From positions 175,585,164 through 175,649,163 of the forward strand of contig CP136066.1 in NCBI GenBank assembly GCA_032622095.1: DNA of 64,000 nt, in the 5' to 3' direction. Of the stretch, positions 35,736-46,199 are shown one piece after another. This stretch comes from Siphonodentalium dalli. Its lineage: Eukaryota > Mollusca > Scaphopoda > Gadilida > Siphonodentaliidae. The notes below the pieces were generated by a model that was given only the letters and a program-made list of their open reading frames with translations, made no database searches and was not told the DNA's origin. The position numbers and the translations under genes were made by a program. Position 1 is the first letter of the stretch. The number at the start of each line of letters is the position of its first letter.

Positions 35736-35828
35736 AGCACGGCGTCCGATTTATAAGTGAAATAAACTCCACGCGCGCCATCCGGGCGCTTGTGATATTT
35801 ATTTCATTTATAAATCGGACGCCGTGCT
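35736..35828. repeat. Leader palindrome upstream of ORF-A (copy 3)
   Basis: Same as 388-490 and 22,567-22,659; the arms match copy 2 fully in the parts compared. Confidence 0.75.
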
Positions 35829-36011
35829 TATAACGTAAATATTTCTGGCAGGAGTCGAGCGGGACAGTCATAATTGCTTTGTCTGTCTGCTGTTCCTCTT
35901 GTCAGACATTAGCACGAGTGAGTTGTGTGGATTGTGACCTTCGGGGAGCAGCCGCCCTCGTGCTAATGCCGGCCTGAGTGAGACGGTTTTGGATTAGGCT
36001 CAGGACGGATT

Positions 36012-36889
36012 ATGGAGCTAATCCCCGACGCCGCGTTAGCTGCAATGCAAAGAAGTCAGATAGTGGACACTGTTAGCTGGAATCTCCAGGATAACAGGGG
36101 CTATCTGGTCCTTTGCATTGAATTCCTGACAGAGGATGCTGGTATCCAGAGGTCTTCTGCCCGGGACAGGAACGCCGAAACCCGCCGTACAGTGAAGAAG
36201 GGGCCTCCAGAAAAGAAGACGCCATCAAGAAGAAGAAGGGACGCCGCCAGGCGGGCGAAATGGAAGAAGAAGATGGGGGTGACTGTTGATCTGCCGGTCA
36301 CCCCTCCCCGTGTGGTTCAGCCGACGTCCAGTGTCACAGCCGGTAGGTCGGAGTTGTCCGAGAGACAACCAGACGACCCGACCTGCATGGAGACAGACGA
36401 CATCGTACCAGCTAGCAGGGACTCCGTTGATCTGCCGGAGGTCCCTGCTGTCGTCATCGAGGCGAGCGGAGACAGGGACGTGGACACCACCCCATATGTT
36501 CCTGCCGCCAGCTTCGACGTGGAGTTGGACAGTTTACCACCTCGGACACCGGAATTCCATCTCATCCCGGTGTCCCCATCTCCACTAGCATCAACAACAA
36601 CAGCTGTGGTTCCAACTCTTCAGTGAGGGCCGAAGACGTTCAGGAAGCTCTGGAGACGATGGCAGCAGCAAACAAAGTAGCAGAAGAAATGGCAAAGTTA
36701 AAAGAAATGATACTAGCCAGGACCATCGCATCCGATTCCGACTCTGAAACAACAACAACAACAACAACAGCAGCAGCTACAACAACAGAACATCGAAACA
36801 AAAAGAAGGCCAAGAAAACTAAAAAACAAATAGATCATTTCCATTTCACCTTCACCACTTCATGTTTATGTAATACCATATCATGTTAG
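36012..36889 (+). pseudogene. ORF-A copy 3, longest open frame 204 codons
   Basis: ATG at 36,012; the frame stops at 36,624-36,626. It lacks the CTACA insertion of copy 2, so the Pro-rich segment reads DSLPPRTPEFHLIPVSPSPL. The helical, acidic and Lys-rich part lies in the neighbouring frame. The two frames are offset by one base at a run of four C's (about 36,575), which in copy 2 has five. The downstream frame also differs at its end, because AAACAAATAG replaces the A-run before the stop. Either all three copies are decayed forms of one ORF of roughly 270 codons, or expression used splicing or frameshifting. A host-gene origin is not excluded. Confidence 0.5.
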
Positions 36890-37971
36890 TATTAAAATTC
36901 AACAGTGGGTTGAAGGGAATGGGTGCCGCCCCTTCCAAATCTTCCCGGGTCAAATCCCAAACCCCATATCAACAATCAACAACGTATATATAGAAACTAG
37001 ATATTAAAATAATGATTGGCGTCGATATGAAGCAAGTTCAATCAATAAACAGTTCAATGTCAAATAATATAGTTTCTTTCATCATCTTTGAAATTCAGAC
37101 TGTTTCAACTATAAAGAGTTGCCTGGGGAGACATACATTTGATTTGATGGCATTAATATTTTTTTTCTAACAAAATAATTTTGTGTTTTGCAAATTACAC
37201 AGGTACCCGCCTAACACATACGCGGACGTTATCATTGATTTTAATTAATAAATTCGCCACTCAGTAATATCAGTATACATCGGAATGGTTTAGTATTCGC
37301 TTTGAGGGATGATCAGGAATCTGAAGCAGACAATAGACAGCATACATGATAATACAAGTACAGAAGGGTTCGTATTGATTGGCGAGAAATGTCCAGATAA
37401 CATGGTGAATATATTATCTGAACTACTTGTCAATGTGGTAAAGAAATTGTTAAAAAACTATATAAATACAGGCACAATATTTACAATTAGTCTGTGCAAT
37501 TTCAGAAAGAACTTTACATAGAACAATGGCCCAAGTTAGCTCAACATTTCATCAACCGAAAATCAAAACCTTATCAAAATTACACTACCCACCTGTCCTT
37601 CATTTGTGACCATTGTTAGTGGAAACAGTATTTTGAGGGCTTATATATAAGGAAAAGCTCTATGAATATGCAACATTCTAATTGACTAAACTATCACACC
37701 ACACTGTGTGACTTTATTGGACCATAATGTCGGATGGGAAACTTTTCCATGTTTCGTGACTTCATACACCAAAAGTACACCTCCAACTAACAAGAGCATT
37801 GGTTCCATTTATTTAATATGACAAATACGCTGATGTGGTAGTCAATATTTAATGGTAGTATGGCACGTCTATAAAAATACACAAAACTAGTGTTTTCTGA
37901 AACAAAATACAAAAGAACAATAGGTATCACAACTCATGGTTTGACCAACTCACAAACTTAAAAGCGTTCCC

Positions 37972-39290
37972 GGAAATAGAGGATTCGAGTTTTTTAGTGA
38001 ATCAATTACGTCATGGCGCAGTGCTGAACATATAATAACATCACGGCAGAGCTGAATACCGATATGTACATGCATATGTCTGTTTGCGTTTCCATGTACG
38101 TTCGTGGCTAGCAATGCAGTCATTACGTAATCTTCGGTATTGACACATATACATTTATTTGATTTAGACCTGCATAATTATTCAACACTTTATAAATCTA
38201 GATATATACATCGTTGGCGTGACCTTATTAATGCCGGTGTATGTCCAATGTCAAAAGCTTATTATGAGTAAATTTAGCTACTACATGTACATGTCGATAG
38301 AGATAACATGGGACCAATATATTTACGCTTGTTGACAATGAGATAAATCACTATCTGATTGTGACGTGGCCACCTGTTGTGTGTGTAATACATTAAGTGA
38401 TAACGCGGCCACCTGTTGTGTGTGTAATATATTAAGTGATAGACGTTTGGAATATAGGATGAAGTTATCTCCAAATTTCCAATTTAGATTACATCAGATC
38501 GTAATTATAATATACGGAAAATTAGATTACATCAGATCGTAAGTAAAATATACGGAGAATTAGCTAATACTCAGCTTCCAGTTGGCCTTTGATTATTTCT
38601 GATTTTCTTATTTCTTATTTCATCAAAGTCCAACTGTTAACAGAGAAATGAATTATATCGATAGTATTTAGTGTTTCGTTTGCATTTTATCACCCCTGAT
38701 CAAGTGGTCCTGCTAATTTGCTATGATGTTTGTATGGCAAAGCGGGGCTGTTGAGAAACAGCACCGTTATTTTATATAAAGTTGTCATTATCACGATGTT
38801 TGGCTGTTTTGTACAAATTAGAGAAACCATTCAAAACATGCATCATGTGTATTGTGAAATATATTTAAATTTAAATAATAGCTGTGTTGGTTGTCGCAAA
38901 CCGGCAATAGTTAAGATGTTAATCCCTGTTGTTTTATACAGACAACAGTCCACAATTATAAAAATATTAAAAATATATTATATCTTCAACGTTTCGCATA
39001 GACACTGGCTTTTGCTCAAATCACTCGGATAGCCAAGCACCGCAAAATGACTACTTGACCGAATGTTTTATTTAACCAGCAGAAGGAAAGATCAAGAATA
39101 TTATAAAGTTGCTATGGATACGAATCGAGGGTAGTTTCGTCGATATTTAGTCCAAAAGAGTAACTCTGTCAGAAAAGGACTTCAAACTGGTTGACATTTG
39201 TTATTGATCTATCTATATTACAAGTAAATTAATCGGATGTTATTGGTTGAGCTAGACAATTTGCCGATGATACGTGTCACATGAACACTA
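37972..39290. repeat. Unit U3, partial and more divergent
   Basis: It resumes at CCCGGAAATAGAGGATTCGA, equivalent to 15,791, so the LINE fragment and the end of the previous unit are missing at the joint (shared TTCCC). Similarity to U1 and U2 continues to about 39,290 (ATGAACACTAA) with many substitutions and indels, including a local duplication of CGCGGCCACCTGTTGTGTGT at about 38,405. It is clearly older than the U1/U2 pair. Confidence 0.8.
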
Positions 39291-39295
39291 ACTCT

Positions 39296-41029
39296 GATCT
39301 ACACACATCAGAATCGTCGGTATATTACGACTTGCTGAAAATCAGCGAATGGGTTGATAAGTGGATAGTTAAATTCAATAACATCTAAAAGCCCAACATA
39401 CGTCTCCCCTGTTTCGGAAATGTGGGAGGGGCACTCAATTTTATAAGAATGGGTTTAGTCGCCGATTGCCACCACACTTGTACAATATTATCCCCATGGT
39501 ATGAGGAGTCTAATGGTGTAGCTTAAATCTGTCAAAAGTGGCGTCATTCGAGTCAGGGGTGAAATGAAAGGCAGAGGGGCACAGAAATTGATACGCAATC
39601 ATTTTAGCGCCAATTTCCACCAAAGTGATACACATTCTTATCCATAATACGGGGAGTCTGTTCGTGCGATTTAAAGAAGCCAGGTTGGTGCTGTTTTGGT
39701 GAGAGATGGGTTTGGGTGGGCACTAAATTTTATAAAAAATTATTTAGTCGCCGATTAGTACCAAACTTATCAATAATCATATCCATGATATCAAGAGTCT
39801 AATTGTGTCGTTTAATGATGGCACAAGCTGTCACAGGTAGGGTCATTCGAGTCAGGATGCTTAGAGAGTGAGAGGAACATACACAGACATATGAACAATA
39901 TGTTTAACGCATATTTCCACCAGATTGATACACATTCTTCTCTGTGGTACGAGAAACTAATCGTGTGGTATAGATACGCCAATTTGTTGGCGTTTTGATG
40001 AGAGATATGGGGTTACAATAATAACACTATAATGGGGGCCCTAAGTTTGATACGAATTTGTATTCTCGCCATTTTTTACCAATGTTATATATTTTTTTAT
40101 TATATTTCCATAATGAGTCTAAGTATGCTGTTTAATGATGACAAAAGAGGCACCACTTCCGTCTGAAATAGGGACGGGAGGGTCACTAAACTGATAAAAA
40201 ATATGTTTACTGCCAATAACCATCAAATTCATACACGTTCTTCTCAAACGATATGAGGAATCAAATCGTGCGTGTTAAAACGTATTCTGAGCTAGCAAAA
40301 CAGATACATAGAAGAAAGCATTAAAGGCATATTTATCATTTTATTTAACACTTGCAAACGGAGATACCTCGAACCGTCAGGGGATTGCATATTAGATCGG
40401 ATCATATGTATATATTATAACACAATTGAGTCTGTTACATTCAATATAGTTTCCAAGCAAAAGATATAAAATAAACCACTCAAAATCACGCTCCGTGTCG
40501 GGCACATGTAGCTGTTATACATGCATATCAACATTCCTATTAAACTGAGAATATTTCGCCAATAGATAGCGCCATGAACCGAGGAGCACCTGGGCATTTC
40601 TTTAACACATCTATATCTTCATGGAGATATGATAACCAGGTGTCCTAAAAAACTTAGTCTAACCAACTAGATTGATTGATACATCTCTATATAAGTATAT
40701 CCTAATTGTCGTCTTTAAATTTTGCGAAATAATGTGTTTATGATGTTCATGTTTCATGTTATAACGTCTGAAGTATACTCAGAAATTAAATAAATACTTC
40801 TTTATTGGTGGAATGGATTAATCATGATAAACAAAATGACAATTCACAAGGTGAGCCACTTCTTACATTCCATGTTTAAAAATAATGTTTTTTGATGCTA
40901 TTGAATATACAATTTATGAGAATACGTGTAACAATTTGAGCAAGAGTAACCTCTATTCCCACCAATATCCACAACATGCAGAGGGTTTCACATCACTTTA
41001 ACCTGGGCAATGCCGGGTAACCCCGCTAG
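39296..41029 (+). mobile_element. Helitron-like element, plus strand
   Basis: The 3' end is CCTGGGCAATGCCGGGTAACCCCGCTAG followed by T: a GC-rich hairpin (41,002-41,018) a few bases before CTAG (41,026-41,029), the terminal pattern of Helitrons. The body contains four to five divergent units of about 200 bp with TTTAGTCGCCGATTxxxACCA and TCATTCGAGTCAG. The same units, inverted, are in the element at 55,467-58,397. The 5' end is not defined; it lies near the end of U3 homology. No Rep/helicase ORF, so non-autonomous. Confidence 0.7.
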
Positions 41030-41030
41030 T

Positions 41031-42205
41031 ACAATGTATATAGAGAAAATGATATTCGCATTCGCTTTATTGGCCGACATTATACTTACCGTTATGGAGA
41101 CAATAAATTATTGGCCTCTGGATAATCAGTTACGTTCGTCAAGGACGAGGCGACAATGTATGCTTAGGGGTTGGGGGGATGGTTTCTTTCACTCATTGTG
41201 GTCACATTTTCAATTGAATTTCACTAATGATTTCATTTCATCGATTGGTGACTAAAATTATTGGAATATTCTGACTGACAGAAGAGTCGCTTATGTCCGA
41301 TTTTGGGCTCCCGTTGGAAAATCATGAACAAATATAGAGACCATATTCATGAGCCAGTATATGGTCTCCCCCTGATGTCACGACTGGGTGGTCTGATGAC
41401 GTCACAAATATGGCCGCCATTCTCATTTTCTTAAGTTCGCTATTATTGGATTTTATGATAAAAATATAATTGTGATATAAAATAAATGACAATCCTTTTG
41501 TGCAGCGTATGGTGTGACGCCATGATATAATTTTATATGAAAATGAATCTCTCGATTAAAGATGGCCGCCAAAATGGCGACTGGAGGTGGGAAATTGATG
41601 ATTTTCAATACATGTCACCTACATCATTGTCGATTATATGGAACTGGTGATGATTAGGAATATACTTCTCTTCAATCTTGATAACAAATCACTTAAGCAT
41701 CAAATTAGTTGATTACTTGGCTCATAGCCTTGATTTTCTTCTCCAAATGCGATGTTTTAAAGAAGTGGTATAAATTTTCGCCAAAATATATTTTTTTATT
41801 TTCTAACTATTTTCTTAAAGATAATTAGAATTAATCGGTGATGGAAATGCGTAAGATCATTACATAATGTATTTACATCTAGCTGGATCCAGTAACTGTC
41901 ACATTAATCAAAGGTGGCTTCCAAGATAGCAGCCAAAATACAATACACAAATGTTTTCCTCTTTCACCGAATTACGTTTCTGTCATGTAGAAGGTGAATA
42001 TAGTAGACTAGTTTGCTTCTTCCAAATAAATAATCGCCATGCTATGACACAATCATATCAGTTGCCTTACCACAATGACTCAAACGGCGAGTTCATTTGA
42101 TAATTATTTTCCAAATAATCATCGTGAAAATTCGCCAAATATTATATTTGTGTTAAATGTCAAACAACATGTCCACCACAGTGGAACGGTATCTCGGTGT
42201 TAGAT
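41031..42205. other. Dispersed repeat traces, no gene
   Basis: It holds phrases such as ATGGCCGCCATTCTCATTTT and GATGGCCGCCAAAATGGCGA that look like part of a dispersed family. The open frame at about 41,010-41,255 straddles the Helitron end and is not credible. Confidence 0.45.
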
Positions 42206-42722
42206 ATAAGGATTAACTGTCATGTGGACTGTTTTATGGAGATGTAACCGTGAGGTAAGTGGACATAACTTGTGTAAAACCCGAAGGGTTTTACATATAC
42301 AAGTTATGACCACTTACCTCACGGTTACATCTCCATAAAAATAGTCCACATGACAGTTAATCCTTATATTTATATACATTTAGCGAAAAAGCCACTTTTG
42401 TAAATGTATTTAAATCGAAAAGTGTATCGTGACAAGATCAGCCCAAAATACCCAATAGCGCCCTTGGCAAAAGTTAATAGGAACAATTTTTCTTCGTATT
42501 GAAACCCGATGATGTATTAAGTCAATCCTGCACGAGTCCAAATGCGTCCAAAACATATTACGCGTTCGTCTTTCCAAACCCAATGACGTATCGATGGTGT
42601 TATGAGCTTGGTGTTATGAGGCGTTGCACATTCACCGATAAATAACTGCAACTAGCCACGTGGGCGCCGACCAATCAGAATGCTGGATTTAGTGATGACT
42701 ACACTTAGTGTGTAAATATATA
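42206..42722 (-). mobile_element. Foldback-tailed element, inverted second copy
   Basis: The palindrome at 42,206-42,367 (ATAAGGATTAACTGTCATGT on both arms, CCCGAAGGG at the centre) is followed by the same body as 32,905-33,252 read backwards, to CACTTAGTGTGTAAAT. Divergence from the U2 copy is modest. The palindromic end is the better conserved part. Confidence 0.85.
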
Positions 42723-43156
42723 TGAATGAATTTACTCAGATTTAAATACTCTGAAGTTATTAATATCTTGTTGTAATCGAGATGGCCGCCAATTTAAATT
42801 TAATTTAATTTGATATGTCTGCAATATACCAGCGTGTAAGAATGAAACGTATGCATATCATTATAAACCGGTTCACACCCCTCGTCCAATCAAATTGCTC
42901 CAATTCACGAACAATATTTCTTGTATGAATCTGTATTTCGACGGGTCTAAAATATAGAATTGAGCTAAATATCACAAATAAATTGACATTAATTGGATAG
43001 TAAGCTGAAAGGAGATCGGAGTGGAATGTGTGAAATTCTTTACCAATATGCCATAACGATAGCACCAGTCACTCGGGAAGTTAAAACACGGTCAGTAATG
43101 GTCATAGAGGTGGTGGGCTGCATCGGTGGGGGCCCAACGCTTTCGATTGAATATTT

Positions 43157-43471
43157 TTGTTTTGGTTTGTCGGGAGCGGCGGGATGATTGGAAGTAAACT
43201 GAACGAAATCCAAACTTATTTGGCATGTATAATCCACAATAATCACGAGCTTTGGAATGATACCATTGAGAATATTCCACAAACTGTTCACATATACATG
43301 CATGAACGCCGAAAATGCAGGCAATATTATGCAGGTTTGGTTAAATCTTTTGTCATGAATATTAATGCTGGTGATATTTCAGCACACACACTTCATGCAA
43401 TGTGTAATAGTTTCACGTCGGAGTCCGAACATTACCGGAACTTTGATTGCCTCCTGTATACTGAACGATAA
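43157..43471 (+). other. Possible exon or decayed gene piece
   Basis: A 104-codon frame with a composition that looks protein-like (NEIQTYLACIIHNNHELW, IENIPQTVHIYMHERRKC). A minus-strand frame at 43,040-43,324 covers the same bases. I recognise no domain, see no clear splice site and cannot choose the strand. Reported only because the next 250 bp is otherwise unexplained. Confidence 0.15.
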
Positions 43472-43724
43472 TCCCAGTATTACAACAAGACGAAAAATAA
43501 CATTAACAGCCAAAACAGTTAATTATCACAAGGAAGAATCCGTTTTATCCAGAAACACGTCATCAGTATAAAAACGTTTTTAAATTCGGAGACAAAATGG
43601 TTTATCAACGCTGATAAATAATGCTGACCCAAGTGATCCGATTGTCAACGAGCATTTGACTAATTGTTCAACAGGAAAATGTAACACCACACACCATTCA
43701 ATTAACTTTTGATTGAATGGTAAT

Positions 43725-45315
43725 CAGGCTTGGGGCAATTACTTGTGAATGTAATTAATTACAATTACAATTACTTCAAAAATTTTCAATTACAATTCCA
43801 ATTCCCATTACATCTATTTCACAATGTAATTAATTACAATTACAATTACTTTGAAATGTAATTCAATTACAATTACAATTACATTTCAGCACATAATTGA
43901 AGTAGGAACACTTTTTATTTATATAAAATTTAGTTTATAACAAAACATAAATGTAACACAAGCAAGATAAAATACACGGTGAAGCACACTTGGTGCAAAG
44001 CAGCCAATGTACTGAGTCCAGTATAGGTGTTCGTAGAACTGAGCGAATCATGATTTATAGCTGACAATTCCAGCGTGTTGCATTGGCAGTCGGGGTTGAT
44101 CTTCTAGAAATTGGAATGATATCAGAGATTTATGAACTTTGCTAACTATCTTCAATGCTTTGGTATTCTTGAACGATGTTTTAGCATACTTCAAGATCAT
44201 AGGTTGTTGATCACTTGCTGATGGTGCTTGTGTGACTGTGAATTCATAGACATATTGATGCTTTCGCTATAAAATGAAAATAATAGAGTACTTTAGTAAC
44301 ACACATATCTCCATCATTTAATTATTAAGGGAATAAGACTATCTCAGTAAGTCAGACACACAGCCAGGCCAATTGTAAATGAGATAATCACACTCTGATT
44401 GTTAATTAGAGTCATAAACTTAATTAGCCTTTGTGGCCATCAGCTTACTGGTAACACAATGCCTCCACTAGACAGTGCTAATTGGGGGATTATTGAGGCA
44501 GATATTTGTCCCACTTCGTCATTCAGTTGCAAATTATAAGGGACAAGAAACAATGCATATACCAATACCACCATATGATTAAAGTTATATGTCAATGGAA
44601 TTAAACAAAACTAATACATAGAAATGGAAACTTACCTTCAGATGTGTCACAAAATTGGAGGTAACTTTTTTGATCTGGATATTGTAGTTGGGCAAAGTTT
44701 GCACTTCGCTTTCATAGGACACGATGTGTCTTTCTGTAAATTAAAATGCTGCCAGATTTTATGTAGACATGTTGATAGCATTAGCAATGGTTGGTATGAA
44801 TTTCTACCATAGAATATATACCATATCAGATGGAGATAATGGAACATGATCATAAGAGTGATATATTATAGTGATCTATTGTCAATTATTTGAAGTTGGT
44901 TTCTCATTGTATTTATCAAAACAAGCCTTCTACCTCAAAGGTTAAACAATGCTTAAGCAAACAAACAGGAGGTGTCAACAGAATTCACCATTGAGACACA
45001 GCGGATAAAAACTCAGTGTTGTGACAACATAGTGATAGCCATTCACTAGTCTTACACTTTGAAATTTGGAAAAAAAACATTTGAAGAAACCATTGGATGA
45101 ATAATGAAAGAGAACTTTGAGAAGAAACAAGTACCTGTGATTTTGAAGTAATTGAAATTAGATCCTAATTACAATTACAATTACATCATAACCAATTACA
45201 ATTGCAATTACATGTAATTGAGAATAAACTCAATTACCAATTACATGCAATTACTTGAAAAAATGTAATTAATTACAATAAATTAGAATTACAAATTACA
45301 ATTACCCCATCCCTG
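43725..45315. mobile_element. Non-autonomous hAT-like element, 1.59 kb, with 8-bp TSD
   Basis: The ends are CAGGCTTGGGGCAATTAC and, inverted, CAGGGATGGGGTAATTGT (13 of 18 match). ATGGTAAT is duplicated at 43,717-43,724 and 45,316-45,323. CAG-type TIRs with an 8-bp target duplication are the hAT signature. Both subterminal regions (43,740-43,890 and 45,160-45,310) are packed with AATTACAATTAC motifs, like multiple transposase-binding sites. The centre has no transposase ORF. Confidence 0.85.
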
Positions 45316-45402
45316 ATGGTAATTGATAGCTAATCGTCGTATAGAATGTGGTTAAATTTTGTTTGCCTTAAATTGGGGTGTGAATCGTTTTATAAATATG
45401 TC

Positions 45403-45495
45403 ATAACCCGTTAGGGTATCTGTACAAGAAATACAGACCGCGGTCGCTTCGCGGCCTAGGTCTATATTTCTTCTACAGATACCCAAGCGGGTTAT
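45403..45495. repeat. 93-bp palindrome
   Basis: ATAACCCG…AGGGTATCTGT…AGAAATA…AGACC is mirrored by GGTCTATATTTCT…ACAGATACCC…GCGGGTTAT, with a GC-rich centre (GCGGTCGCTTCGCGGCC). Stand-alone hairpin; no flanking duplication noticed. Confidence 0.75.
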
Positions 45496-45892
45496 AACCT
45501 ATACTTATCACGCATGGGCTTTCGATAAGAACATACCATTCACTATATAAAACCGAAATATATGTTCAAGCGCGTTAAGTATATGGTCTTGTGCTAAATT
45601 CAATTATGATATTATATAAATACTTTAGTAGAGACCAACATGGTATGTGAAGAGATTAGTGAAGTTGCCTACCTTTGCCTACCTTAGGCGCTGTCAGTTA
45701 CCCGCGTTCAAATGATGCATGTGATCGCCATACGTTCTCGAATATCGATAACGATTGAGTATATCTTCTCGTATACTATAAAGGTCTAGCGATAGATTCA
45801 ATCAGATTACTGTACATACATGTAGCTAACAGTGACAGGCTTTTGAAGCCTGAAATTTAAACTACAAATCAGGAGATTACCCGGGGCCTTGT

Positions 45893-46129
45893 TCAGATAT
45901 CATAGCTAAACTTTAGTCTTGTCAATTGCACCATGGCAGATGTATACCGCCGGAATAGGATTGGTTCACGAACGAGGTTGGATAGCCCGTCGAAGTTTCT
46001 CGGGAATTCTCTGACATAATATCCATAGTAATCTTCGTAAATTGAATCATTGTGCGGGAACTCATGGTGATTGGAATGGAAAATCGACCCAAACTGATCA
46101 GACACCGCTTCTACCATTCTGGCAAACAT
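45893..46129 (-). other. Possible exon, minus strand
   Basis: A 78-codon frame rich in F, Y, H and R (SIFHSNHHEFPHNDSIYEDY, YYVREFPRNFDGL). Just before it on the minus strand, TTCTTCCAACACACATATGTTTGCCAG could be a 3' splice site, which would start the exon at about 46,107. No domain recognised. It could be chance. Confidence 0.15.
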
Positions 46130-46199
46130 ATGTGTGTTGGAAGAAATGTTGATGATTGCCTCATGCTTAAACTGCTTCTAGTCACCAGTACATACTAAG

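Larger units (their letters stand above)
24924..37971. repeat. Unit U2 of the large tandem array (13.0 kb)
   Basis: Collinear with U1 and longer because of three additions: the TIR element at 26,147-29,108, nine extra 47-bp SINE-head monomers at about 31,993-32,590, and the foldback element at 32,905-33,414. It lacks the 636-bp duplication. Its right end (37,840 onward) is noticeably less similar to U1. It stops at GCGTTCCC, about 120 bp short of the full unit end, joined to U3. Confidence 0.9.

Noticed and set aside
41010-41255. 81-codon frame as a membrane protein
   Set aside because: It starts within the Helitron 3' hairpin and has no conserved context.
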